Below, piece by piece: positions 24,212 to 36,004 of a stretch of DNA of 64,000 nt. The notes beneath the pieces were generated by a model. That model was not told the DNA's origin. It did no database searches and saw nothing but the letters and a program-made list of their open reading frames with translations. Each line of letters opens with the position of its first letter. The stretch's first letter is position 1. The stretch is from Saxidomus purpurata (taxonomy: Eukaryota; Mollusca; Bivalvia; Venerida; Veneridae). The stretch spans positions 39,590,358-39,654,357 of the forward strand of contig JAFMSR010000001.1 of the NCBI GenBank assembly GCA_022818135.1, written 5' to 3'. The position numbers and the translations under genes were made by a program.

Positions 24212-25034
24212 TAGATTGCCATTCGAAGGGTCCGAACATGATTACTTCATTTCATGTGTCTTTTTCAACTAACATATTAATGACAGTACAGCCAGCATAA
24301 CAAAAATGGCTATCGTTTTTTCTGTGTGTGAACCAATATTCATGTGTAATTGCTGGACGTATGTGTTATTAAATGATATATTCGTTTGAATATATAATTG
24401 CTCGAATACAATACCTGTTCGGTACCACTCCTTCTTGTTATTGAAGTTATCTTATATAATAATTATTTTAATGTTTGGCCTAAATGAAATTACAGAAAAA
24501 ACAAAAGTAATAATAACCGGTGTATAACTGAAATCAGGGTCCATATACGGGCACTGCTGAAATATAGGTAAAATTCGCTATTTGTGTCCGTTTCATATTT
24601 ATATTATGGTTGATTGTTGTCGATTTCACGCATGAATGAATTCGTAACGGCTACCAAAGTGACGCGTTAAATATATGCTACAATACTTAAGTCATAGTTT
24701 TCTGCTTTGAAATGTTATAAAGAAGAAAATTGAAAATGATCTCATCTGAAACAGTTGCGAATATCGCATTGGATCTATAAGACTGTCTGATAAATAGTGC
24801 AAACTTTGTTGCACTGACGTCACTGAAGGTAGTTCGCGCTGTTCCTCGGCTAAAAATAAAACTTTCATCAGATTGGCCTGAAACTTGGAGGGATTACAAC
24901 TTAGTTCTGAATAGAAATAAGACGTCGTTTACATTTTTCATTGATCATTCTAAATATTAACTTTAAATATATTTGAATGATTAAAAGAATAATATATTAT
25001 TAAACATCGGTAAATGGCTTTTAACAATCTCGTT
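24212..25034. other. No gene seen
   Basis: AT-rich, no supported feature. Confidence 0.35.
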
Positions 25035-25066
25035 AAAAACACGTTCCAGCGAATTTTTGGAATTGA

Positions 25067-26068
25067 AATTTGAAAAATTTAGTACAAATTATGGCCCTTG
25101 TTTGACTTTGAAAATTTGGTTAAAGTTTTGCCTGCTAGGTACTATCATGCACATATCTCAGTAACCACTTATGATATTGACTTGAAACTTTGTTCATGTC
25201 TTTAGGGGTGTTATACAATCAAGGCAGATAACTCTTGAAAAAATTTAGTACAAATTATGGCCCTTGTTTGACTTTGAAAATTTGGTTAAAGTTTTGCCTG
25301 CTAGGTACTATCATGCACATATCTCAGTAACCACTTATGATATTGACTTGAAACTTTGTTCATGTCTTTAGGGGTGTTATACAATCAAGGCAGATAACTC
25401 TTGAAAAAATTTAGTACAAATTATGGCCCTTGTTTGACTTTGAAAATTTGGTTAAAGTTTTGCCTGCTAGGTACTATCATGCACATATCTCAGTAACCAC
25501 TTGTGATATTGACTTGAAACTTCGTTAATGTCTCTAGGGGTGTCACACAGTCAAGTCAGATAACTCTTGTATAAATTTAGTACTAATTATGGCCCTTGTT
25601 TGACTTTGAAAATTTGGTTAAAGTTTTGCCTGCTAGGTACTATCATGCACATATCTCAGTAACCACTTATGATATTGACTTGAAACTTTTTTAATGTCTT
25701 AAGAGGTGTCACACAGTCAAGACAGATAACTCTTGTTTAAATTTAGTGCAAATTATGGCCCTTGTTTGACTTTGAAAATTTGGTAAAGTTTTGCATGCAA
25801 GGTACTATCATGCACATATCACAGTAACCACTTATGGTAGTTATATCAAACCTTGCAATAGTGTTCAGGGTAAATTTTGTATCAAACAATTAATTTACCA
25901 AAAATTAAATCTATAGTTATAGATTTTGACTTTTTTTATGATTCAACTTTCCTAGTTTATACTTAATAGTTAGCAGAATTTTGTTTTGCTATTACACTGA
26001 TAAAAGTTTTGTTTTATTAGCAAACACCCACAATAGTCGAGCGTGCTGTCTTATGGACAGCTCTTGTT
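25067..26068 (+). mobile_element. 5'-truncated HINE/pearl-like Helitron element with 166-bp tandem repeats
   Basis: The word 'actatcatgcacatatc' recurs at 25141, 25307, 25473, 25639 and 25804, a period of 166 (last 165). The first two units are essentially identical, showing recent homogenisation. The 3' end matches 43560-43801, including 'aatagtcgagc' (26032-26042) and the hairpin GCTGTCTTATGGACAGC (26045-26061), then 'tcttgtt'. The 5' terminal motif seen in the other copy is missing and the array abuts the 28-bp inverted repeat. Confidence 0.8.
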
Positions 26069-26763
26069 CATATTAAACTATCTTTTTTAAACGTTTTTGT
26101 AACCTTTGCTAAAACAGTGTAAGTTACAGCTCGCGATTTTGAAAAAAGTAAAACGAAATTGAAAATAATGAATACGTTGTGCGTTTTATTAGCTTTTAAA
26201 TATCTTTTGTTTTAAGAAAGTTACGGCCGTTAAGAAAAAACCACTAACAGTACAAAAACCGTTGCCCACTGGAGTTTTGTCTTCTGCGTAATACGGCATT
26301 TCGTTTTCAAAAAAGGTCACTTCTACATGACAAGTCGGCAAAACGTTTTGAATACCGGCCCGTCTCTCTTCGAGATTGATTCCATCTGTAATGAGTCTCG
26401 AGAGCGAATAAGTCGTAAAGTTAGCATATGAATAGATTTGCTAAGGTCAATAAAACAGTGACACAAACTGACCGTATTGTGTGTGTTCAGCTAAAACCGT
26501 TACCAAAGAGCCAAAGGTCACCAGTACAGGTGTAACTGTATAATCAAATTAAAAAATTGCAGTAAATATCAATGATTCATAGTAAATTTCACAAAAGGTC
26601 GTAAATTGTACTAAAAAAAAGTCAGTTCCATATCAAATGTAGGATCAGAACACTTTTAAAATCACTTTGAAATCAATCTGAATATATAACACAAAATTAT
26701 TTTCATTTCACACAAAATTATTTTCATTTAGAACTAATCCAATTGCATTCTTTCTAATTAGTT

Positions 26764-26937
26764 CCAATTGGAATACCGCTAATCCAATTGGAAAAATTCA
26801 TTCCAATTGGACTAATCCAATTGGAACTTCCAATTGGAAGTCTAAATTCCAATTGGCGAGTCCAATTGGAAAAATATTCCAATTGGAAAAATCCAATTGG
26901 AATGAGAATTTTGATACTATTTTTAGAATCCAATTGG
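26764..26937. repeat. Cluster of ten CCAATTGG palindromes
   Basis: Exact CCAATTGG starts at 26764, 26784, 26803, 26817, 26830, 26849, 26862, 26879, 26893 and 26930. Spacing is mostly 13-20 bases but irregular, and the spacers differ, so it is not a simple tandem repeat. Each palindrome contains CCAAT in both orientations. Confidence 0.9.
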
Positions 26938-27367
26938 AATATTTATTTTCCAATATGTTTTAGAATTTGATTTTTGTGTTTGTCTTTATAAGTTATTGAA
27001 CGAAAGGTAGAAATTATTTATTCCAATGTAAAATACGATAAATCAACATACTTATATTACGAATTATTATTATAATTTTCAATGTAGTTTTTGGAAAATT
27101 TTGGAATTCCAAAAATTCGCTGGAACGTGTTTAAAGTGTTTTATAAAACTATAAATATAAATGATAGATCAATATATTAGTATAGATTCTATATATCTTA
27201 TACAGTGGCGTATACTCAACTTTCTCAGTTGCTAATACGGTCGATATTCATTAATGTCCCGCATGCGCAGAGGTCTGCGAAAAACCTGTGTTCAAACACG
27301 GTCAACAGTAATTTCATTGTTCAGCGTTTTTTATATTAACGATGTATTTAAGTCATTTTATTGCCAT

Positions 27368-27560
27368 AAACTTGGGATCAAGGTCACTAGGGTCAAGGTC
27401 ACTGTTACATTAAATATATTTTTATTTTATTTTTAGTTTTTAGATTGTTATAAGCAAAAAAATAATATGTTGGGGTCAAGGTCACTTGGGTCAAGGTCAC
27501 TGTTACCAAAAAACAGATTTTATTTAGTTTTTAAATTGTAGCAAGGTGACTGTTTTTGTC
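27368..27560 (+). repeat. TCAAGGTCA-containing repeat
   Basis: 'gggtcaaggtcactgttac' followed by 'ttttatttttagtttttaga' and 'ttgttataagcaaaaaa' occurs twice, matching the units at 59216-59660 on the same strand. Confidence 0.7.
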
Positions 27561-27574
27561 ATGTTATTCAAAAG

Positions 27575-27905
27575 AGTTAATTAATTGATATTTATTGCAA
27601 GTCTGTACTTTGTTATGAGGCTTTGAATAAAGATTTTTATTTCAACATTTAATTGATGAAAGACAGAGTGAGCCCGATATGATTTTGACTTTCATGAAGT
27701 ACAGATATATGTACTTAACCTCAACTTTATTAAACCAAACTCTGGTCTTGCACAGATCAACACATGCTATACTAAACAATATTATAAATACAGTCAGACC
27801 TGTGGAAAGAGCACCTCTAAATAACGAACATTATCTAAAGAAGGTCAAGTTGCTGTTAGTCGCTTATCTGAGCAAGCTATTTTCAAATTAGTTCTGGCTT
27901 CCAAA
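27575..27905 (+). repeat. Dispersed repeat, copy 1 (copy 2 at 57255-57620)
   Basis: Long co-linear match to 57255-57620 including 'gactttcatgaagt', 'aaatacagtcagacctgtgg' and 'cgcttatctgagcaagctat'. In both places it lies beside repeats rich in TCAAGGTCA. Type unknown. Confidence 0.7.
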
Positions 27906-27966
27906 ACTCTAAATGCCGCTATTTTAATATTTTGTTTTTCGTCAGCTGCGGCTTTAGAGTTTTGGA
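27900..27966. repeat. Hairpin with about 13-20 bp arms
   Basis: 'tccaaaactctaaa.gccgc' pairs with 'gcggctttagagttttgga' around a T-rich loop of about 28 bases. Confidence 0.65.
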
Positions 27967-28186
27967 TCAGCCCTACTACGAATCCTTACCAGAATAACAG
28001 ATCATGCAAATTTTCATCTAATGTACGTTAAGTAGGGAAATATGATCATGTTTGGGTCATATATTTATAAATTCATCTTTTCAAACCAATTACGGTGTTC
28101 TACAACCAAAGTTGACTACAAAAACATCGATTTTTCAAACCTACATCATTGTGTTTACATTTACAACGGACTTTCCAAATGCCTGC

Positions 28187-28521
28187 TCTCGCGAGATCTC
28201 GTATGATGCAATCGCACTTAATTTTCATGTAAGTCAGAACGCTTGATATTTTCCTTTTGTTTAGTGTTTAGATGATATAAAGAACGAGTGTAAATATACA
28301 ATAGCATTTACCACTATGTTGTTTTACTTCAAAAGAAATTTACTTTATTTTCGATGCGGAACAGACCTTGAAAGTGTTCGCGCCAAAACGCACGTGGTCA
28401 TGTAAATAAATAAACTGTCCCCGTGACCTCAATCGGAACCTTCGGCGATTTCCCGCACAGATCCCTTTCCAAAGGTTCCTTGGAATGGTCACGTGATAAT
28501 TGTCAAATCGGCAAGATGGCG
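28187..28521 (+). promoter_or_regulatory. Candidate housekeeping-type promoter
   Basis: Three words typical of animal TATA-less promoters lie within about 330 bp: TCTCGCGAGA at 28187-28196, TCACGTGA (E-box) near 28488, and CAAGATGGCGGC (YY1-type) at 28510-28521. The tract is richer in CG than its surroundings. No coding exon is recognised downstream, so any associated gene is unknown; the word AAGATGGCGGC could itself carry a start codon, but MAANW is followed by a stop. Confidence 0.4.
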
Positions 28522-28731
28522 GCCAATTGGTGAAAATTCTGACCTGTTCGAAACTTTCGTAAAGCTTTACGTTAAATAGATAAAATCTGATATTCAAATT
28601 TGGCAAATTAAAAGATTATGGTCTGATTAATAAAATTATTTATTGTTTTCACTTATTGCTCATGAAATACTGAAATGCGAGCGTGTCAGATTCCTGGCAC
28701 GATTATTGGTACGATTTCCCTACGGAGTAAG

Positions 28732-28778
28732 CTTCAGCGTACCCGTTCTGTCAAGCATATAAACCGGGTACGCTGAAG
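28732..28778. repeat. 14-bp perfect-arm hairpin
   Basis: CTTCAGCGTACCCG (28732-28745) and CGGGTACGCTGAAG (28765-28778) with a 19-base loop. Function unknown. Confidence 0.7.
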
Positions 28779-30802
28779 TTGTTTTAGCTATTTTCAAATG
28801 ATCAGCATGATGATTAATGTCACCAAGTACAGTAAAGTTAGAACTTTAGTACTGTTTAGTACTGTGAAGTACTTTAGATTTTAATAGTACTGTACTGCAC
28901 TAAACCCCTCCCCCACCCCTAAAAACTCGCATGCAAAGTGCATGTCGCGCTCTGGTAAAAGTTATTTGGGCAACTTCCGGAACTCAACATGCGCTCCCAT
29001 TTCGCTCAGTTTCCAGTGACAGCTCTAGTTGGGTTTTCTTGTCCACTCACTAATTATAATATAGTTATCTCCTAAACCCTTCGAGAGATTTTTTGAAACT
29101 TTAGTCAAATGTTCATCTCATCAAGAATTCAAGTTTCAACTCATGTTTATGTTTCAACAACTTTTAAATACCGAATACTATAAATAAGTTACGTACTTCC
29201 ATCAATTGAATGTGAAATTAATTACATAAAGTTAGAGAAAATGTCTATGTTTATGATGTCTAAAGAATTCAATTTGTCAAGTTTGATTTTGTCTTTATTC
29301 ATTTAATAGTCTGAACCTTGCGTTGAATTACATTATTTTAATTTGAAAACAAAACTATTATTTGTGCCTTATTTTTACGGCATAAGATAGAAAGGTAATA
29401 ATTTGATTGAAAATTTCCAGTATAAAACAACAAATGTAGTTGAAAAAAAAACTCAATTTCTGTTGCAAACAAATTTCAAGTGATTTCTTCCTCTTTCTGT
29501 TTTAAAAATTCAAAATGTCAGACTTCCTATTTTGCTTTTAAAAACACTGTTAAAGGAAATAATGTACTGTTTAACTGGAAACAAGAAAATTGTAACTTAA
29601 CAGTTATATGAGACGATTACTGTATTTCATTACAGTGTACAGGATTATGGCCACGGCTGTACTTCAACAGGCTGAGCATATTTTCCGATTGGGGTATATA
29701 CCCCAAATGAGCTAAAACAGCCCGATGGCACTAAAACGTTAACAATCGAAAAGTACAATTTTTTAAATAACTTTTTTTTTTCAAACAAAAAGCGCAAGTT
29801 AAATTTTCACAGAATATTTATCTGACCTATACAGACCTGATAAAACATAACTTTCTGGTTTTCCAGCTGGTAAAAAAAATAAATTTCACCAACAAGATAT
29901 TAACATGAAATTTGCCTTACAATAATTACTAATAAAAACATACTCAGTACACTGAAAAAAATAACATGCGCTTTTTCCTAACAAAAGATATTTAAAAAAT
30001 TGTATTTTTCTATTGTTCTTTCCTGCATATTCATTATTTAAAAATGACGTCGTCTTGCGTATACCACCGCTCTATCTCCCATAACTAACTCACTGTTACT
30101 GCATGGAAAAGCAGACTAAAAATTATGTAGTCTGACAGGGATTTAATTTTTCGTAACTACCACCATTTTGGCTTTTTTGTACATGTCAACATGTTTGGTT
30201 CGGACTGAATTCCTTCATTGTCCGGCTGATTTTGTTTATAATTATGAGTGAAAACATTAAATTATATTCAAAGCTTTCAAATAAAACCTGAAAACCAAGC
30301 GAAATTGACCGATTAATAACGGAAAATCAACAGTTGTCAAACTTTTGACACTTGTTTTTGTACTGATAAATTACGGCTTTCGGATAATTTGCGGGTTTTC
30401 CCCGAGGTACAAAGGTCTTAACTAAATATTCAAATTAGACTGTTCTCCGGCAATTCCGTTTTTAATCATTTCTAAAGTGAAATAAATCGGTACCATTCTT
30501 GGACTGATTTAGCGCTTCATAAATATTCATTAGATTCATTCAAGGGACGCAACTCTAATTGATTTTGCATTGCTAATGTAGGTCATCACCGTGGTCGCTA
30601 TTATAAAGCCCTAAAATCGTTAATACAAACAGACTATACTCTGTCGCCACAACGCTATCAATATATCAATAATATAGTTTCTTCGGCCATTCATAAAAAT
30701 ACATCAACTCAACTAAGAAGATCGATAGAACGAATTCTAGTGGAGCTACGGTTCCAATATGGCGACTGTTCCACACAGCAAAATAATAACAAAAGCGCGA
30801 AA
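28779..30802. other. No gene seen; perfect 18-bp palindrome at 29689-29706
   Basis: 28840-28890 has repeated AGTACT words. TTGGGGTATATACCCCAA at 29689-29706 is fully self-complementary. Otherwise AT-rich without a supported gene. Confidence 0.45.
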
Positions 30803-30993
30803 CTGACGTCATACTCCATACGTGCTATAACATTGTAGCGACTAACTACTGGCTTCGGCAGATAACACTTCATTGCATCGAACAAATAAAATAGAAACAC
30901 GCATGCGCTACACTGACGTCATATATATCAGTGCTACAGCATTGTAACTGCTTCTATTACCTTATCCACATAACGCTTTGTTGCATCGAACTA
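30803..30993. repeat. Diverged tandem pair, period about 108 bp
   Basis: 'actgacgtcat', 'gtgctat/caacattgta' and 'tgcatcgaac.aa' recur in order at 30803-30887 and 30911-30993. Confidence 0.6.
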
Positions 30994-31089
30994 AAGTTTA
31001 AAGGTCATTTTGTCCGTTTTAGTAATACAAAAGATATATATCCATAGTAATTAATGTTAATAGTTATCCAAAAATAACTTTCGTCTCGA

Positions 31090-31930
31090 AAACGTATGTG
31101 TCATGTTAGCCTCCCTTTCTAATACAGGTTTGCATACCCTATTGTTTGCAACAGAAAGCCTGATTTTATGTATCTTGTAGGGTTACACTGTGGTTACAGA
31201 GGCATAATGGTATAACAATCATGCTGTAACTGTGTTCAGGTCGTACTGATCCATCTTATATATGTTAGGGATATCTATGAGGAGTGTTTACTAACTGCGA
31301 GATGTTTAGAAAGTTGTCCAACATCAACATTCCTGGTATCCACATTCAGCAAATTTAAATCACATTTCGACACATTGTATGTGGTCACGAGGTCTACCTG
31401 TACAACGCCTTATTAGGATTTAATGGAACCTGTATTTCATCATTATTATAATTTTATTGACTGAGCTACATAAAATGTGTAAACGTGGTAAAAAGGTCAG
31501 TGAAGAATGTATGAATTATACAAAATGTATATTGAAAACTATTACCTTATTTTTCCTAGCAAAGGATGGGCAGGTAGCAATATATCTGAAATTGTCCAGT
31601 TACTTCAAGTGAAAATAGAACCTCTTTATTTTTCCAAGAAATTGAAGCAATCTTTTTCCTGTTTTCAGAATGATTTACTTCCTTTTTCGTTTTAGAACAT
31701 ATATTTCAAGGGAAAGAATGCATGAGTGAACTGAGAAAAAACATGCACATATGCTAGTCTCCCTTTCTTTTTCCGGGTTCATACTGATCAATGTTACTGA
31801 TGTGTGAAAAGGAAATGTATTACTTGATGTTTATTGTTGGTCTGTCTGTACTCCACAATCAGTTTGTTTGCACCCTACTCAATAGCATCCACATTTAAGA
31901 ATTTTGATCACACTTGGACACACTAAGTAT
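31090..31930. repeat. Two diverged copies of a dispersed repeat (third at 57735-58000)
   Basis: Shared words are 'gctag..tccctttct', 'gatgttta', 'ttgtccaacatcaacaatca' and 'catccacattcag'. Copies at about 31105-31390 and 31750-31930 with a third at 57735-58000. Diverged, type unknown. Confidence 0.4.
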
Positions 31931-32207
31931 TCTCAAGAGTTATGACCCACGATTTGTCAAGAAAAGCAAAATATAACCAAAGTCACTTTCTTACCCTAAG
32001 TACAAACACAGTATGTTACATATATCTTCAATACACCCAGCTTGATTGATATCAGTAGTGAAAATTATTGGCTATCTCTTTCTGATGAGTAATTGTTTTA
32101 TCAAGAGTGGCTTCTCGAGAGTGAGTAATATGAGTTTTGAGAACATGTTTGGCAGTAAAGTTAAACATTAAATCAATTTTATGCAATATATGAATTTGAA
32201 CCTTGTT

Positions 32208-32237
32208 CCCCCCCGTCCGCCCCCCCTCACCCCCCTG
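32208..32237 (-). other. C-rich tract (G-quadruplex potential on the minus strand)
   Basis: Runs of 6, 7 and 6 C separated by 2-5 bases in otherwise AT-rich DNA. Confidence 0.5.
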
Positions 32238-32364
32238 CGTATTCAACTCGTACCTGGAACACTTTATTTCCAAGCACGTTTCACGGCGGTTTATATGTGA
32301 AAGATTGTATTGTTTTCGTGAATGTAAACTAATGTCTCATAAGAAAGCAAACACTTTAATATTT

Positions 32365-32735
32365 TCAAGTTAATGTAACAGGAATTTCATTTTTAGGAAT
32401 GGTTCGAATTTTCAGGGTACGCAATTTAACGGTTCAAATTACGAAAATTGTTGGTAACGAATATCAATGTAGATTTGAAGCGAGAGTTGATTGCGAAAAG
32501 AAATGGTGCCTTTTATGGTGTCACAAGCAAGAGCATTAAATTTTAGAAATGTATAGCAACATAATCTATTCACATTTCAAAGAACATACCTGCATTCATA
32601 CGTTTTCCAAAACAAAAAAAGGCGGTAAATGACGTCATAGCTTCTCTTGATAAATGACGTCACTGTGTAAACAAAACCAGTTAATTAAGTCAATGTCGAT
32701 GGTATAGTCGCATTAATCAATTAAACTGGACGTGC
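32365..32735. repeat. Dispersed repeat, copy 2 (see 8360-8585)
   Basis: Same order of words as copy 1, including paired TGACGTCA sites. About 140 extra bases lie in the middle. Confidence 0.65.
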
Positions 32736-33040
32736 GTCAGAAGAATTTGTGTTTAGGATTTAATTATTTTTTTGTTTCACAACGTAAATAAAGTACAGTT
32801 TTAGATGCGATCAAGCACTATGTTTGTAGCGCTAGATACATAAACAGTGGTTAATTCACATGTGAACCTACCAAATTTCCTACACAAAGGGGTTCCATGC
32901 GGGGAATTGTATTTAATCAACATAAAGTTTTGATTTACCGCTCAACATAGTAGGGCCTACTCGTAGAAACTGCAATGAAATCAAATAAAGTATGCAAGAA
33001 AAAAGATCTTGCATGGTCTACTGTGGAGGACTGGGTTGTT

Positions 33041-33138
33041 CCGACCAGAGGGAAAGCAGGGGGATAGGAGGAACCGAGCGAAGCGAATACCGACCAGAGG
33101 GAAAGCAGGGGGATAGGAGGAACCGAGCGAGCGAATAC
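33041..33138. repeat. Two-unit 49-bp tandem repeat
   Basis: Units start at 33041 and 33090 ('ccgaccagagggaaagcagg'). They are nearly identical (one 'aagcgaat' against 'agcgaat' slip), so the duplication is recent. Confidence 0.9.
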
Positions 33139-33186
33139 TTTCCCCGGGGGTATGCAAGAACATTATTTCCCCCCCCCCCCCTGCAG

Positions 33187-33318
33187 GAGTCAACTATGTT
33201 GGTGACATTACGTCGACAGAAAGCTGTTTTACCATCAGTATAGGAGAGTATTTGTTGCCGAAAGATTGGATGTTCCTATGTATCTAATTGAACTCCACGA
33301 TAAGTACAGTACTGTGTA
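33187..33318 (+). pseudogene. Possible unidentified exon with a frameshift
   Basis: A run of at least 12 C followed by TGCAG makes a plausible acceptor at 33186. The first frame reads ESTMLVTLRRQKAVLPSV then a stop. A second frame shifted by one base reads YRRVFVAERLDVPMYLIELH and then DKYST before a GTAAGT donor at about 33319. The junction suggests one broken exon. It lies upstream of, and on the same strand as, RPAP1 copy B, so it could be an earlier RPAP1 exon, but I cannot confirm the family. Confidence 0.3.
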
Positions 33319-33471
33319 AGTATCATGTTTTATTCGTTATCTGAAATGAATGTACTAAAGAATGAAGACACAGAGACAGTGACTGTGCCATGCCACTATA
33401 CTTCTGTACCATTACATTTCTAGTAAAATAAATGTAATAACAAAACAAAAATAATGTATTTGCATTGTTAT

Positions 33472-34060
33472 TATGGAATGCGGGTTGGGACATGCCACTT
33501 GCTAATTGCTACTTGCTAATTGCCACTTGCTTATTGCTGATTGCAGGTTTGGACATGCCACTTGTTATTTGCGACTTACGTATTGCCTATTGCTAGTTGC
33601 TAATTGTCACTTGCCACTTGCTTATTGTCACTTGCCACTTGCTAATTGCTAGTTGATACATGCCACTTGCTAATTGCCACTTGCTTATACTTAATTGCTA
33701 CTTGGGATATGCCACTTGGTTATTGCCACTTGCTTATTGCTAGTTGGGACATGCCACTTGCTAATTGCCACTTGCCATTTGCCAATTGGGACACTTGCTA
33801 ATTGCCACCTGCCATTTTCTTATTGCTACTTGGGACATGCCACTTGCTAATTGCTACTTGGGACATGCCACTTGATAATTGCCAATTGGCATTTGCTAAT
33901 TGCCACTTGCTTATTGCTACATGCTTATTGCCACTTGCTGCTTGCCATTTTCTCATTGCCAATTATGATTTCTAATTGCCACTTGCTAATTGCTTTTTGC
34001 TAATTGCTTTTTGCTAATTTCCACTTGCTATTTGCTTTCTGCCACTTGTTACTACTCGCA
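33472..34060 (+). repeat. Left arm of the foldback-like element
   Basis: Degenerate word array of about 17 bases per cycle ('ttgccacttgctaattgc'). Order of words varies from cycle to cycle, so pairing with the right arm would be in shifting register. Confidence 0.9.
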
Positions 34061-36004
34061 AGTTACCTTTGGAGTCGTTCAAACGCTTTTGATTGCGAGA
34101 GGAAATATAATTTTAACATTATAGAGTATACAAGACGAATTTTGATGCAAAGCATCAAAGACGCCGCGCATGTTTTAGAAGCATGACTTGGACAGGTTTC
34201 TCTATAAAATCAGCGAACCCTTTTTACTACATAAAATGATCATTACCTCTGTGTACTTTTTGTTTATGTAACTGATTCATAAAAATAAACTTTTTATTAG
34301 TTACTAGCATAATGCTAAATCCTTGTGTAACTTCCATATTGTTAAATACCTCTTTTTTCACAACATTAATTATTTTCGGATGCTAATTTTACACTGGCTA
34401 TTTTTAGATAGACAAAACTATTTATAACCATGGCTCCTCCCACAATTTCACTGACTACAGGTCGGTTTATAGGACGCAGAGGCAAAAAAACCTGTGCAAG
34501 TATAATTTACACCGGGTCCAAATATTGTGAAAAATAACTATTTGTAAAACAGATATACCAGCCCCTCCCTCCCTGTAGCTGGTAATGTGGATTATTCTTT
34601 CTTTCTATTCCCGAAGCGTATACACTCTAGCAATATGGCGGAAAGAGATGAAATCCACATGATTAATTATGCTGTGACGTATACATTTTACAGAACTTCC
34701 ATTGGCTGAGTATTGTTTTTATTTACAAATGATGGAATGGAATTCCGTTAGGGCCCTACGTATTGCATAGTTTGGTGAACGGGTTTTCTTTACAGTTTCA
34801 ATATTATAGTCTAATATGTAGTAATTAAAATGGGTTGTCATTGATTTTTCGCGTTGGCGCCATGTATTCTATTATTTGAGTGGTTTAAGATAGCAAAACA
34901 TCTTCCGAATCTTTTTTTCTGAGCTTTGATGAATCGGGTCGTAAGGTCCGTAAACAAAGCTATAAAAAACCCGTAGTCTGCGAGTTTGTGGAAAAGTTAT
35001 TAAATACTCATTAAATGTGTCCAAAGTTTTGTAATAAGGGAAGAAGACGTAAATATTTTGTACTTTATTATTTTTTTAATGACTTAATACAATTTAATGA
35101 TTCATAAAAGTCATTTTTCATACATATAGAATATAGTTTAGATTTACAATAATAATGTTGGCTGCTCCCTATTTGATTATGCAACCCCATGGTCCAAAAT
35201 TGAAACCTATTCAATACTGACGCCGCGATCCCTCGCGGCGTCAAAATATCGTTGCCATTGTAATTGTTCATGTCATAATTCATGTTTGTGTTTGTGTTTT
35301 CATCTCCGTCCAAGAACATGAATCTCTCGCGCATTGTTAACAAGTGGTATCAGATTTGCCCATTTATTACTTTTGCCGACTGAAAATAAAACTTATCTTA
35401 TCTTATCTTATCTTTCATTTATTAATATTATAATAATGATTCATGTTCGATGTTTCTGGTAGTCTACGAACACGAGTATCAACTTTCGGCACATTGAATT
35501 GATTGCGTAAAATTGTATAAGAATGCCTACTCATATTATATCACATATTTAGAACAAACACGAATTTATATAAAGTATGAATTTGATCTAGTTAAATAAA
35601 ATATATATATATTAGATATAAAATTATCAGATGATGGTTCATGCTCGGTGTTTGCTCATCTAATTTGTTCAGACTTCAGCTGCAAGATTATTTATATTAA
35701 ATATATTTTCAGTATGAAATATTATTAATAATTCATAATAAACTTATAACATATATAATCTATACATACACCATTATAGATGTCTTGTTTACTTTTAATA
35801 GTAACTCATGTTCAATGTTCATGAACATGAATCAGATCGCGCGTTTTGAAATTGTATAAATTAAAAGCTTGAATGTTATTGAATATAATATATTTTTGGT
35901 ATGCATGTTCCATTTTAACATCAAAAACTTAATATTTTACTTCAATAAAATAATAACAGCTAATGTTCGTTATTTCCTAGCCATGTTCGGTAGTCATACC
36001 GATA
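34061..36004. other. Unique centre of the foldback-like element
   Basis: No gene recognised. Contains a perfect GC-rich hairpin at 35219-35242 (GACGCCGCGA, loop TCCC, TCGCGGCGTC) and, 140 bases on, 'aaataaaactta' followed by four TTATC copies at about 35386-35412. That tail looks like the 3' end of a retroelement (inference). A minus-strand frame at 35068-35343 covers the hairpin and is not recognised. Confidence 0.5.

Larger units (their letters stand above)
25039..27132. mobile_element. Composite bounded by perfect 28-bp inverted repeats
   Basis: 25039-25066 and 27105-27132 are perfect reverse complements (outer part AAACACGTTCCAGCGAATTT). The IR stops exactly at 28 bases on both sides. 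TTAA occurs at 25035-25038 and at 27131-27134, but the two are offset by two bases relative to the repeats, so a target duplication is not certain. Inside are a 5'-truncated HINE-like element (25067-26068) and the CCAATTGG cluster (26764-26937). Confidence 0.65.

Noticed and set aside
25067..26068. CRISPR or gene-coding tandem repeat
   Set aside because: 166-bp units are directly abutting with no spacers and carry no open frame.
26788..26970. 60-codon frame through the CCAATTGG cluster
   Set aside because: Peptide is an artefact of the repeated DNA word.
25035..27134. TTAA target-site duplication around the 28-bp inverted repeats
   Set aside because: The two TTAA copies are offset by two bases relative to the repeats, so I do not claim piggyBac-type insertion here.
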